Shown here piece by piece: positions 25,076-34,264 of a stretch of 64,000 bases of DNA. Source of the stretch: CAWBUW01 sp963792075 (GTDB taxonomy: Bacteria > Chloroflexota > Anaerolineae > Anaerolineales > UBA4823); the NCBI GenBank assembly GCA_963792075.1, contig CAWBUW010000011.1:1-64000 (forward strand), read 5' to 3'. Position 1 is the stretch's first letter; each line of letters begins with the position of its first letter. Below the pieces are notes generated by a model. It made no database searches and was not told the origin of the DNA. It saw only the letters and a program-made list of their open reading frames with translations. Position numbers and translations under genes: made by a program.

Positions 25076-26288
25076 ACCGCCAGGACCTGCTCCACGCGGT
25101 TTTTGCCTCCGGATTTTGCCTTATACAAAGCCCGGTCGGCGGAGCAGAGCACCTCATCCAGGGTCATGTTGCTGTCCCCAAGATACGTGGTGATACCCAG
25201 GCTGACCGTCACAAACTGGCTGACCGGGCTGGCCGCGTGCGGAATTTGCAGCGATTCCACTTTCGCCCGCAGTAAATCGCCAATGCTGAGCGCCCCCTCG
25301 GCATTGGTATACGGCAAGATGAAGGCGAATTCCTCCCCGCCATACCTGGCGACGAAATCGCCGGGACGTTTCAGCACGCTGCTGAACGCCTGGCTCACCT
25401 GGGCCAGGCAATGGTCGCCTACCAGATGGCCGTAGGTGTCGTTGAATGCCTTGAAGTTGTCAATATCCCCAATGGCAATGGATAAGGGGACCTTATTGCG
25501 CTGGGTATGCAAAAACTCGCGTTTGACATTTCATCGAAAGACCGCCGGTTTGGTATTTGAGTCAGGCCATCCAGGTTGGACAGGTTTTCCAAAACCTGCA
25601 GGGTCTGGCCTAACTTGGAGCCATATTTCAACAGCAAGGCGCTTCCCAGGCAGGCGATCACGACGTGGCTGATGACCAGGATCCATGGCGTGGTGTAAGT
25701 TTCCGGGAAAGTAATGCTGATCCCGCCGCGAATCTCGCCTACTTGATAACCTTGTTTTTCATGGCATTTCAGGCAGCTTTGCTCTGTGATCAGGGGAGCC
25801 ATATAACGAAGATAGGTTGTCTTGTCGTGGGTGTAGCGCTCGAAATATTCCCCCTGCCCGTGATCAAACGACTCTAAGGCGATGGCCTCCCATGTATCCG
25901 GCGAGTTGGCCGGACGGATCGGTTTCAGGCTGGTAACGTGAAACTTCACGTTATTTCTCTTGTCGGCCAGCTCGGCGATCAACCGGGTCATATAGGCAGG
26001 GTTGATCAGGGTCAAGGTTAGACCCGTGGTAGACGTGATGTCGCGCTCCGGGACGTCCAGGTAAGGGTTGGGCTGGATCTCATCTGTGATGGGAACGTAA
26101 ACGCCGCCTTGATCTGCGTTCCACTCTCTGGCTGTCACGATCAGCTCGAAGAATGACCGTGCACTTTCAAGATGGATTTTGGTTTGGCTTTGCCTGTCTT
26201 GGGCGATATTCCAAACTGCCGAAAAAGAAATAATGATCACCCAGGCGAGGATGCTTCCAACAATATAAGTCTTCGTCCGGTTTGACAT
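25072..26288 (-). pseudogene. DUF3365-GGDEF diguanylate cyclase, one frameshift
   Basis: From ATG 26288 (AGGAAGA upstream) the protein has a membrane segment (residues 6-27) and a periplasmic DUF3365/Tll0287-like haem domain with the CxxCH motif CLKCHEKQGYQVGEIRGGIS. A second membrane segment and a GGDEF domain (LDGLTQIPNRRSFDEM) follow. The frame is lost near 25521 in a run of A residues (minus strand). One added A would continue with REFLHTQRNKVPLSIAIGDI and reach RPGD-FVARYGGEEF, so both I-site and active site are present in the second part. The last bases overlap the stop of the convergent cyclase gene. A one-base homopolymer error is likely. Confidence 0.82.
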
Positions 26289-26312
26289 ATTCTTCCTGGA
26301 TGGGTCAATGAG

Positions 26313-26361
26313 GAATTGGGGTACAAGTGGGAAGCTTTGTTTCCCACTTATACCCCAATTC
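26313..26361. repeat. Hairpin with GCTTTG tip between divergent genes
   Basis: The 21-bp arms have one mismatch (GAATTGGGGTACAAGTGGGAA arm start at 26313). It lies just upstream of the DUF3365-GGDEF gene. Confidence 0.85.
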
Positions 26362-26413
26362 TTCAATTTAAGAAAGGCGTGCCCGCCCGAATGGATAAGG
26401 CTAGGGAAATGCC

Positions 26414-26446
26414 AGACCCAAAAGGTTTTTAAAACCTTTAGGGTCT
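26414..26446. repeat. Hairpin of the AGACCC(T)AAAGG family
   Basis: AGACCCAAAAGGTTTT and its near-complement. It is related to the copies at 9957-9989 and 53689-53721. Confidence 0.85.
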
Positions 26447-26518
26447 TCTTCTTTTGTTGCAGCACCTGCAACAACCCTCCGCGATGATAGATGCAAGACC
26501 AATCACGCGGAGGACAAG

Positions 26519-26728
26519 ATGGCGCGCAGACCCAGGCAAGACCGTTTAGAAGATATTTACGCAGCCGTCCAGCAGTATCCAGGCAAGAGACCCGGCTTCA
26601 TCGCCCTCCTGCTGGGGCTGCACCGCTCGGATATCACCCGCTCGCTGCCCAACCTGGAGGAGCGAGGCCTGTACCTGAGCGAGGACGAGCGCGGCGGATT
26701 GTGGGCCTGGTTGCGGAAAAAGAAATGA
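26519..26728 (+). CDS. Small winged-helix-like protein
   Basis: This 69-residue basic protein starts at ATG 26519 with GGAGGACAAG directly upstream. The pattern RLEDIYAAVQQYPGKRPGFI, then LLLGLHRSDITRSLPNLEERGLYL and a C-terminal GGLWAWLRKK fits a minimal winged helix with a beta-wing, as in MarR- or ArsR-like domains. It could act as a transcription factor for an unknown target. It lies 250 bp upstream of the CRISPR-Cas operon in the same direction, separated by a hairpin. Confidence 0.72.
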   Translation: MARRPRQDRLEDIYAAVQQYPGKRPGFIALLLGLHRSDITRSLPNLEERGLYLSEDERGGLWAWLRKKK

Positions 26729-26791
26729 CCCTGCCCAATCTTCGAAACGTTGCGGAATTTGCATAGGTGCATGCTATGCTTAATTAGTAAC

Positions 26792-26872
26792 TTCTCAATA
26801 ATTTGGGAAGTGGAGTGTTTTGTGCGTGCTTCGCACGCACAAAACACTCCACTTCCCCCCCTTTATTGAGAT
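26792..26872. repeat. Compound hairpin, TTCTCAATAA family
   Basis: Outer arms TTCTCAATAA and TTTATTGAGA enclose a perfect 24-bp stem closed by CTTCG (26805-26857). A second full copy is at 62284-62366, and a half copy is near 16280-16312. Confidence 0.9.
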
Positions 26873-26883
26873 GATACCTTAAT

Positions 26884-26903
26884 TACAGGATTACCTGTAT
26901 ACT
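26884..26903 (+). promoter_or_regulatory. Dyad and -10-like box upstream of wyl-cas3
   Basis: TACAGG-ATTA-CCTGTA (26884-26899) overlaps a TATACT (26898-26903) that could be a -10 box 76 bp before the start. The same TATACT box occurs beside a palindrome in the CRISPR leader. It is a candidate operator for the fused HTH-WYL domain, by position only. Confidence 0.4.
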
Positions 26904-26978
26904 GGGGGGTGGGGGAACAGCCTGCTTTACCAGGGGGGGACCCCCATCCCAATTTTTAGAAAGCTCCAGGAGGGTTGG

Positions 26979-29900
26979 ATGGGTCACGGCATGACGAAGA
27001 ACGAGCGGCTGGAACGCATGAAGTGGCTGTATTTCCAGCGCGCTTACAGCGACGATGAGATGGCCCAGGCGCTGGAGGTCAACCGCTCGACGGTGTACCG
27101 CGACCGCCTGGAGCTAGAGGCCGATTACTACGACTTCATCGAGACGGATGACGGCCATTTCCGCCTGGATCCCCACCAGAACCTGGCCACGATCAAGCCC
27201 ACGCTTGACGAAGCGCTGGCCTTATATTTGGCCGGGCGGCGCTTTTCGCAGCGCACGCAGATCGCCTTCCAGCCCACCGCCAGCGGGCTGGCCAAGCTGG
27301 CCGCGGCTATGCGCAACCCCATGGCCGAAAAGCTGGTGAAATCCGCCGGCGCGCTGCTGGCGCGCGGCGAAGACGCCACCCGCGCCCACATCCTTTCCAC
27401 CCTGGCCGAGGCCTGGGTGCAGCATATCAACCTGCGCCTGCTCTACCAGGGCTTGAGCGGGCGGCGCGCACGCGAATACAAAGTTTCCCCCTACCTGATC
27501 GAGCCATCCCCCTGGGGGGACGGCATCTACCTGATCGGCCCTTCCGACCGGCACAAGAAGATCGCCACTTTCAAAGTAGAGCGCATCCAGGCGGCCTACC
27601 TGACGACCGAACACTTCGACCTGTCCGAGGCCTTCGATGACCAGGAGCTGCTCCAGCACGCCTGGGGCATCTGGCACGAAGACCGCCCCCCGGTCAAGGT
27701 CAGGCTGCGCTTTGCCCCCGGCCGGGCCGCAAAGCGCCTGCAGGAATCCCGCTGGCACCCCGGCGAAAAAGTGACCCCCCTCCCCGACGGCGGCTGCGAG
27801 TGGGAAGTGCAGGTTGCCGAATGGCAGGAGATGCTCTCCTGGGTCAGAGGTTGGGGCGCGGACGTGGAGGTGTTGGAGCCGGAGGAGATGAGAAAGGTGC
27901 TCAAGCGAGAAGCACAACGCCTGGCGCGGTTGTATGACATTATTTCGGTAGAGAACGTGGAGGAATTTTATTATGCCCATTCTAAAGAGGGGATTGATAA
28001 AGCGGAATGGCAAAGACTGAAGGATCACCTAACCAATACAGGAACATTGGCATTTGAGTTAGGCAAAGATGCTGGCATATCAGAATTAGCTTATGTTGCT
28101 GGAATGCTGCATGATATCGGAAAATATTCACAGGCTTTTCAGAACAGACTGGAAGGGGCGAAACATCCGGTGGACCATGCCACTGCAGGAGCCAGGGAAA
28201 TTACTCGACTATTCCTCACCGAGCCCCAAAAAATGTTTTCCAACCTGCTTTCTTACTGCATCGCCGGACATCATAGCGGCTTACCGGACTACGGAGATCC
28301 AAGTGATGTGGATTCAGATGCGACACTTCTGGCACGGCTGGAAAAGAAAAAACTGGAAGACTACAGCGCCTACAAAACGGAGATTGACACAACCAGGTTG
28401 ATGTTTCAGGCGCGCCTGCTGAGGCCATTAAAAGACCACCCAGGTTTTTCGGCTTCTTTCTTGACGCGCATGGTTTATTCCACACTGGTGGATGCTGATT
28501 GGCTGGAAACTGAAACTTATATGAACGGTGGCGCAAAGCCGCGCGGGGATTATGCCAGTATCGAAACATTATGCCAACAGTTCAACCAGTTCTTGCAGCA
28601 ATTTGACAACCCCACCAACGCGATCAATCAGAAGCGAACAGAGACACTGAAAGCTTGTGTCTCAAAAGCTACTGCAAAACCGGGCTTTTTCACCCTGACT
28701 GTCCCCACAGGTGGCGGCAAAACTTTCGCGTCCATGGCATTTGCGCTAAATCATGCGGTCGCACATGGGCTAAAACGTGTCATCTATGTGATTCCATTTA
28801 CCAGCATTATTGAGCAAAACGCGGGCGAGTTCAAGAAGAGCCTGGGCGAAGAAAACGTGCTGGAACACCATTCCAATTTCGACTGGGAACAAAAACGCCA
28901 CTCATCAGACGATGAGACCAACAAAGTCTATGAAAAATTGAAATTGGCAACTGAGAATTGGGATATTCCCATCGTGGTGACTACCAATGTCCAGTTTTTC
29001 GAATCCTTGTTTGCCAATAAAAAATCGCCCTCGCGCAAACTGCATAATATGGCTAAGAGTGTCATCATTTTCGATGAAGCCCAAATGCTGCCGCGGGAAT
29101 ATATGCAGCCTTGCATGCTGGCGGTGCAGGAGTTGGTAACGAATTATGGCGCCAGCGCCGTTTTTTGCACCGCCACCCAACCCTTGTTGAAACAGTTTAT
29201 GCCAGATGTGCCGGCTTTCACCGAACTGGCCCCAGATCCGCAAGACCTTTTCAACTTCTACCGCCGAGTAAAGGTATCCAGCGTTGGCAAACTTCCGGAT
29301 GCGGAACTATTGGATCGCTTGAACGGCCAACCGCAGGTCCTGTGCATTGTCAACACCCGCAAACATGCCAAAGGCCTGTTTGATGGATTAATGGAGGGTG
29401 GCCGGTTTCACCTTTCCACGCTGATGTGCCCGATACACCGGAAAATCACTTTACAGACCATTCGGGAGCGGTTGCTCGCTGGACAACCTTGCCGGGTGAT
29501 TTCGACCCAGGTAATGGAAGCAGGGATCGATGTAGATTTCCCGGTGGGGTACCGTGCCCTGGCAGGCCTGGATTCGATCATCCAGGCCGCTGGCCGGGTG
29601 AACAGGGAAGGAAAGCAATCCAACGGGGAAGTTTATGTATTCGAACCAGATTCGGATTTCATCAAACGCACTCCCGCTTATATCAAGCAGACCGCGGACG
29701 CGGCGCGCAACATTTTACGCGATTTTGATCAAGACCCGGTATCCATCGATGCAATCTTTGCTTATTTCCGTTTGCTGGATACTTTGCAAGATACCAGGCG
29801 GGTTTCGGATGTCAAGGGAATCCTGGCATGTTTTGACAAGGTGGACGGATTCGATTTCAAAACCGCAGCAGAGAAATTCAAGTTGATCGAGGACCGAACT

Positions 29901-30167
29901 GTGTCCGTGATCGTCCCCTATAACGAAGACGCATCGGAATTGGTGGAACAGCTCGCTTACACACCTTACCCGGCTTCGACGCTGCGTAAGCTGCAAATTT
30001 ACACAGTCAACATTTACGAGCCGGAGTTCCAGGCAATCAACCTCAAGGGCGCTATCGATATGATCGCAGATACTTATGCGGTTCTGAATGATATGGATTA
30101 TTACAATGAGAAGACTGGCATCAATATCCCTACCAAAGATGGCGGAGAAGCCATCTTTTATGATTGA
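26979..30167 (+). CDS. cas3: HTH-WYL regulator fused to type I-C Cas3 helicase-nuclease
   Basis: This single 1,062-codon frame starts at ATG 26979 with AGGAGG at ideal distance. Residues 1-50 form a helix-turn-helix (EMAQALEVNRSTVYRDRLEL), and residues about 130-320 a WYL sensor domain with HKKIATFKVERIQAAYL, ending REAQRLARLY like free WYL proteins. Cas3 follows at once: FYYAHSKEG, HD nuclease AGMLHDIGKYSQAF (about 375), Walker A VPTGGGKTFASMA (about 575), DEAQ box IIFDEAQMLP (about 698), FCTATQP and motif VI IQAAGRVNREG (about 867). Cas3 unwinds and degrades DNA marked by Cascade. The WYL half is GC-rich and the Cas3 half AT-richer. An in-frame GTG at 27957 could allow separate Cas3 synthesis. 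Confidence 0.93.
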   Translation: MGHGMTKNERLERMKWLYFQRAYSDDEMAQALEVNRSTVYRDRLELEADYYDFIETDDGHFRLDPHQNLATIKPTLDEALALYLAGRRFSQRTQIAFQPTASGLAKLAAAMRNPMAEKLVKSAGALLARGEDATRAHILSTLAEAWVQHINLRLLYQGLSGRRAREYKVSPYLIEPSPWGDGIYLIGPSDRHKKIATFKVERIQAAYLTTEHFDLSEAFDDQELLQHAWGIWHEDRPPVKVRLRFAPGRAAKRLQESRWHPGEKVTPLPDGGCEWEVQVAEWQEMLSWVRGWGADVEVLEPEEMRKVLKREAQRLARLYDIISVENVEEFYYAHSKEGIDKAEWQRLKDHLTNTGTLAFELGKDAGISELAYVAGMLHDIGKYSQAFQNRLEGAKHPVDHATAGAREITRLFLTEPQKMFSNLLSYCIAGHHSGLPDYGDPSDVDSDATLLARLEKKKLEDYSAYKTEIDTTRLMFQARLLRPLKDHPGFSASFLTRMVYSTLVDADWLETETYMNGGAKPRGDYASIETLCQQFNQFLQQFDNPTNAINQKRTETLKACVSKATAKPGFFTLTVPTGGGKTFASMAFALNHAVAHGLKRVIYVIPFTSIIEQNAGEFKKSLGEENVLEHHSNFDWEQKRHSSDDETNKVYEKLKLATENWDIPIVVTTNVQFFESLFANKKSPSRKLHNMAKSVIIFDEAQMLPREYMQPCMLAVQELVTNYGASAVFCTATQPLLKQFMPDVPAFTELAPDPQDLFNFYRRVKVSSVGKLPDAELLDRLNGQPQVLCIVNTRKHAKGLFDGLMEGGRFHLSTLMCPIHRKITLQTIRERLLAGQPCRVISTQVMEAGIDVDFPVGYRALAGLDSIIQAAGRVNREGKQSNGEVYVFEPDSDFIKRTPAYIKQTADAARNILRDFDQDPVSIDAIFAYFRLLDTLQDTRRVSDVKGILACFDKVDGFDFKTAAEKFKLIEDRTVSVIVPYNEDASELVEQLAYTPYPASTLRKLQIYTVNIYEPEFQAINLKGAIDMIADTYAVLNDMDYYNEKTGINIPTKDGGEAIFYD

Positions 30168-30187
30168 TTGAAAAGGAGGAAAATACT

Positions 30188-30850
30188 ATGGGATATGGAA
30201 TCACAATCCGGGTGCGCGGCGACTACGCCCTGTTCACCAGGCCTGAGATGAAGGTGGAAAGGGTAAGCTATGATGTGATCACCCCATCTGCTGCGCGCGG
30301 CATCATCGAGGCGGTATATTGGAAACCCGCCATCCGATGGGTGATCGACAAAATTCATGTGTTGAATGAAATTGAATTCACCAATGTCCGCCGGAATGAG
30401 GTGAGCGAAAAGGTGTCAGACAGCGAAGCAAGGCAACGCATGAATGGTTCACTTGAGCCTTTCTATCTTTCCGCCACCGACGCGCGCCAGCAGCGCGCTG
30501 CCCTTGTGCTGAAAAATGTAGACTATGTAATCGAAGCTCACTTCGAGATCGTTCCCGAAAAGGCTGGGCCGGACGATACAGTAGAGAAGCACTACAACAT
30601 GGTGATGCGGCGGTTACGCAAAGGCCAGCATTTCCACCATCCTTGCCTGGGGACCAGGGAATTTGGTGCCAAGGTTAATATCATTGAGGATGGGATGATC
30701 CCCAAAAGTACCTTATCCGGGGAGCGCGATTTGGGTTGGATGTTGTACGACCTGGACTTTTCTAATCAACGAGATATCAAACCTAAGTTCTTCAAAGCCC
30801 AAATGAGCGATGGATTGATTGACCTCACTAAGGTGGAGGTGAAACAATGA
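30188..30850 (+). CDS. cas5c: Cas5c (Cas5d), type I-C crRNA-processing Cascade subunit
   Basis: This 220-residue protein starts at ATG 30188 after AAAGGAGGAAAATACT. It has the Cas5d beginning GYGITIRVRGDYALFTRPEM and the motif RRLRKGQHFHHPCLGTREF, which carries the Lys/His pair used by type I-C Cas5 to cut the repeat hairpin. Type I-C has no Cas6, so this protein should process the transcript of the 35777-41954 array. Its stop overlaps the start of cas8c. Confidence 0.95.
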   Translation: MGYGITIRVRGDYALFTRPEMKVERVSYDVITPSAARGIIEAVYWKPAIRWVIDKIHVLNEIEFTNVRRNEVSEKVSDSEARQRMNGSLEPFYLSATDARQQRAALVLKNVDYVIEAHFEIVPEKAGPDDTVEKHYNMVMRRLRKGQHFHHPCLGTREFGAKVNIIEDGMIPKSTLSGERDLGWMLYDLDFSNQRDIKPKFFKAQMSDGLIDLTKVEVKQ

Positions 30851-32682
30851 TCTTACAAGCCCTAACCCGATACTATGATATTCTGTCCAAAGATTCCGAG
30901 AACGATATTGCACCACCAGGGTATAGCGCGGCTGGTGTTAGTTTTGCTTTAAATATATCTGACCAGGGAGAGTTGCTCGATATATTTTCATTAATAACAC
31001 AAGTTCAGAGAGGTAAAAATCTCGTTGACATGCCCAGGCGAATGATCGTGCCAGAGCAGGTGAAAAAGACGTCAGGAATTGCCTCCAATTTTTTATGCGA
31101 AAACACTGTCTATGCGCTGGGGATTTCCAACAAGAAAGAGGATCCCGGATATGCAGCAAAGCGTTTTGAAGCGTTTTGTCAACTTCACAAAGATTTGCTA
31201 TCAAAAGCCGACTGCAGCGCCGCCCGTGCCGTTATTGCATTTTTAGACAGGTACGGCCCACTTAAAGACCAAGAACATCCTGCTATCAACAACCATCTGG
31301 ACACCTTACTGAAAGGCGGTAATCTGGTTTTCATGTTTCAAGGGCAATATGTGCATGAGGACCCAGCCATTCTACAGGTATGGGAGGCTTACAAAGCCGG
31401 CAAAGAGGCGGTGCTAGGCCAATGCCTGGTGACTGGGGAAACCGCTCCGATAGCCCGGCTCCATGCCAGCTTGAAGGGGATCCGTGACGCTAATTCGACA
31501 GGCGCTACTCTGGTAGGCTTTAACGCGCGTGCCTATGAATCCTACAATCGAGAAAAAGGGCAGGGCTTGAACGCCCCGGTAAGCGAAAAAGCCACTTTTG
31601 CTTATACCACGGCACTGAACTACCTGCTCTCTTCGGCGAACCCCAACAAGAAGATTCACTTAGGTGATACGACCGTAGTTTATTGGGCAGAAAGCGAAAA
31701 CAAAAGATATGCGACAGCATTTTCGAGCATTTTCTCTCCTGAATACATCGAGGAGACTGTAAATGATAGTGCTGGACAGAAGAAAGCGGAGAAACGCCTG
31801 GGGAAGATTGCCGAAAAAGTTAGGCGTGTGCAGGCATTGGATATTTCCCGCATCACGGAAGAGCTGGATCCGAATACCAGATTTTATGTACTTGGCCTAA
31901 CTCCAAACATTGCGCGAATTTCAGTGCGGTTTTTCATCACCGACCCATTTGGAAAAATCATCGAACGCATCACGCGCCACTATATTGACTTAGAGATAGT
32001 GAAGGAATATGAAGATGATCCAACCTTCATCCCACTTTGGGAAGTCTTAAGAGAGACTGTTTCTAAGAAAGCAAAGGATCAGGATGCTGCCCCATTGATG
32101 GCTGGAGCGGTATTGCGTTCGATCCTCTCTGGAGCATCCTACCCAGCAGCCTTGTATTACGCAATCTTCAACCGTATCCGTGCCGACACCGACGATAAGG
32201 ATACAAAGAAAATAAACTATCGCAGGGCTGCGATCATCAAAGCATTTCTCATCCGTAAATATCGCAATCAGACCGAAAATCCGATCAAGGAGGTTCTTGT
32301 CATGTCACTCAATGAAAAATCAAATATTCCCGCATATGTGCTTGGGCGCCTCTTTGCTGTATTGGAAAAAGTACAGCAGGAAGCCATAGGCAGTGTCAAT
32401 GCCAGCATCAAAGACCGTTATTTCACATCAGCCTGCGCCTCGCCAGCCAGTGTATTTCCGGTCCTCTTGCGGCTTTCACAGCACCATATTTCTAAAGCTG
32501 AATTTGGATATGCCAGCGATAGACGGATTCAGGATATCCTGAACTTGCTCGACATCGAGAAGAATCCAATTCCGGCACGCCTATCCTTGGATGAGCAAGG
32601 AATATTTGTGCTTGGCTATTACCACCAACGAGCCGCTTTCTTCATCCCCAAAGGGAATGAAGCTGCGGCTCACGTCAAATAA
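30847..32682 (+). CDS. cas8c: Cas8c (Csd1), type I-C Cascade large subunit
   Basis: This 611-residue protein matches the Csd1 family: MILQALTRYYDIL at the start, NISDQGELLDIF, DPNTRFYVLGLTPNIARISV and a C-terminal YYHQRAAFF. It recognises the PAM and supports R-loop formation, and an internal start may supply Cas11. The ATG overlaps the cas5c stop by ATGA. Codon use is more AT-rich than in neighbouring chromosomal genes. Confidence 0.94.
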   Translation: MILQALTRYYDILSKDSENDIAPPGYSAAGVSFALNISDQGELLDIFSLITQVQRGKNLVDMPRRMIVPEQVKKTSGIASNFLCENTVYALGISNKKEDPGYAAKRFEAFCQLHKDLLSKADCSAARAVIAFLDRYGPLKDQEHPAINNHLDTLLKGGNLVFMFQGQYVHEDPAILQVWEAYKAGKEAVLGQCLVTGETAPIARLHASLKGIRDANSTGATLVGFNARAYESYNREKGQGLNAPVSEKATFAYTTALNYLLSSANPNKKIHLGDTTVVYWAESENKRYATAFSSIFSPEYIEETVNDSAGQKKAEKRLGKIAEKVRRVQALDISRITEELDPNTRFYVLGLTPNIARISVRFFITDPFGKIIERITRHYIDLEIVKEYEDDPTFIPLWEVLRETVSKKAKDQDAAPLMAGAVLRSILSGASYPAALYYAIFNRIRADTDDKDTKKINYRRAAIIKAFLIRKYRNQTENPIKEVLVMSLNEKSNIPAYVLGRLFAVLEKVQQEAIGSVNASIKDRYFTSACASPASVFPVLLRLSQHHISKAEFGYASDRRIQDILNLLDIEKNPIPARLSLDEQGIFVLGYYHQRAAFFIPKGNEAAAHVK

Positions 32683-32726
32683 ACATAACCGAAATATTAG
32701 TCATCTATTTAGAAAGGGAAAAAACC

Positions 32727-33596
32727 ATGTCTACGCCGATCTCTAACCGCTATGAATTTGTTCTATTGTATGATGTCGAAAATGGAAATCCTAACGGCGA
32801 CCCGGATGCCGGTAACATGCCGCGTATCGACCCGGAAACTGGCTACGGAATTGTCACAGATGTTTGCCTGAAGCGTAAAATTCGCAACTATGTAGAGTTG
32901 GTGAAAGGGGATAGCCCCGGTTACCGCATTTTCATCAAGGAGGGTATACCCCTGAATCAAAATAATGCTGAGGCTTATGTAGCCAAAGGCCTTGAGCCAG
33001 GCAAGAAGGCAAGTGTAGTTCAGGTCAATACCGCCAGGCAGTGGATGTGCGACAACTTCTTTGATGTGCGCACCTTCGGAGCCGTGATGACCACCGGAGA
33101 CAACTGCGGACAAGTGCGTGGACCAGTCCAAATCAATTTCTCGCGCAGCATTGACCCAATTGTCCAGCAAGAAGTGACCATCACCCGCCAGACAGTTACC
33201 CGGATTGAAGATGCTGAAAAAGAACGCACGATGGGCCGCAAGCAAATCGTTCCGTATGGGTTGTATCGCGTGGAAGGATATATCTCGGCCAAGTTAGCCA
33301 ACGACGTGACCAAAGGCACCGGATTTTCCGCCGAAGACTTAGCCCTCTTATGGGAAGCCCTGATCAACCTGTTTGAGCATGACCATTCTGCCGCCCGGGG
33401 AAAGATGGCTACGCGCAAACTGGTGGTCTTCAAGCATGAAAGCGAATTGGGGAATGCCCCCTCGCATAAGCTTTTTGAGTTGGTCAAAGTGAAGAAATCC
33501 GAGGCGGCTAATCCCCCGCGCGCCTTCACCGACTATCAGGTAACGGTCGATAAAACGAGTACACCTGAAGGAGTAACAATAATTGAAATGTTATGA
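32727..33596 (+). CDS. cas7c: Cas7c (Csd2), type I-C Cascade backbone
   Basis: This 289-residue RAMP protein begins NRYEFVLLYDVENGNPNGDP, with DAGNMPRIDPETGYGIVTDV typical of Csd2/Cas7, and has the internal FDVRTFGAVM and NCGQVRGPVQINF. It coats the crRNA spacer. It is 44 bp after cas8c with GAAAGGG upstream, and its stop overlaps the cas4 start. Confidence 0.95.
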   Translation: MSTPISNRYEFVLLYDVENGNPNGDPDAGNMPRIDPETGYGIVTDVCLKRKIRNYVELVKGDSPGYRIFIKEGIPLNQNNAEAYVAKGLEPGKKASVVQVNTARQWMCDNFFDVRTFGAVMTTGDNCGQVRGPVQINFSRSIDPIVQQEVTITRQTVTRIEDAEKERTMGRKQIVPYGLYRVEGYISAKLANDVTKGTGFSAEDLALLWEALINLFEHDHSAARGKMATRKLVVFKHESELGNAPSHKLFELVKVKKSEAANPPRAFTDYQVTVDKTSTPEGVTIIEML

Positions 33597-34261
33597 AGTC
33601 TGAATACACGCCCGACGAGCTTCTTCCCCTCTCGGGCATTCAGCATTTCCTTTTTTGCCGCCGGCAGTGGGCGCTGATCCAAATTGAGCGTCAATGGCAG
33701 GAGAACGCGCTCACTGCCGAGGGTAAATTGCTGCACCAGCGGGCGGACGACCCCTTCTTTTCCGAAACCAGAAAAGGGGAGATCACCGCGCGCTCTGTGC
33801 CGGTTGCATCTTACCGCCTGGGATTGGTGGGCGTGTGTGATGTGGTCGTTTTTAACGAATCTCCGGATGGAGTCCAATTGCCTGAGCGAAAAGGGCTGTA
33901 TCTGCCTGTTCCGGTAGAATACAAGCGCGGTCATGAGAAACAGGACAAGTGCGATGAAGCGCAATTATGCGCCCAGGCTTTGTGCCTGGAAGAAATGCTC
34001 GCGGTAAGCATTTCTCATGGCTTCTTGTATTATGGACAAACCCGCCGCCGGGTTCAGGTGGAATTGACCGGCAGCTTGCGTGAGCTGGTACGCAGTATGT
34101 CAGAGGAAATGCACGCTTACTATGGCAGGGGATATACTCCGCGGGTAAAACCTTCCAAAGCCTGCCGCTCCTGCTCGTTAGCAGATATTTGCTTACCTGT
34201 GCTGCAAGATAAAGTCATCCCCGCCTCGCTTTATATTCGCCGTCAGTTAGATGAATTATAG
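33593..34261 (+). CDS. cas4: Cas4 exonuclease of the adaptation module
   Basis: This 222-residue RecB-type nuclease has Cys in FLFCRRQW and three more in KACRSCSLADICLP for the Fe-S cluster. The nuclease residues are in LVGVCDVVVF and PVEYKRG. With Cas1-Cas2 it trims prespacers and selects the PAM end. The start overlaps cas7c (ATGA), and only three bases separate its stop from cas1. Confidence 0.95.
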   Translation: MKSEYTPDELLPLSGIQHFLFCRRQWALIQIERQWQENALTAEGKLLHQRADDPFFSETRKGEITARSVPVASYRLGLVGVCDVVVFNESPDGVQLPERKGLYLPVPVEYKRGHEKQDKCDEAQLCAQALCLEEMLAVSISHGFLYYGQTRRRVQVELTGSLRELVRSMSEEMHAYYGRGYTPRVKPSKACRSCSLADICLPVLQDKVIPASLYIRRQLDEL

Positions 34262-34264
34262 ACC

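Noticed and set aside
25072..25512. Separate small GGDEF protein
   Set aside because: It joins the upstream frame exactly at a one-base homopolymer difference; it is the second half of the DUF3365-GGDEF gene.
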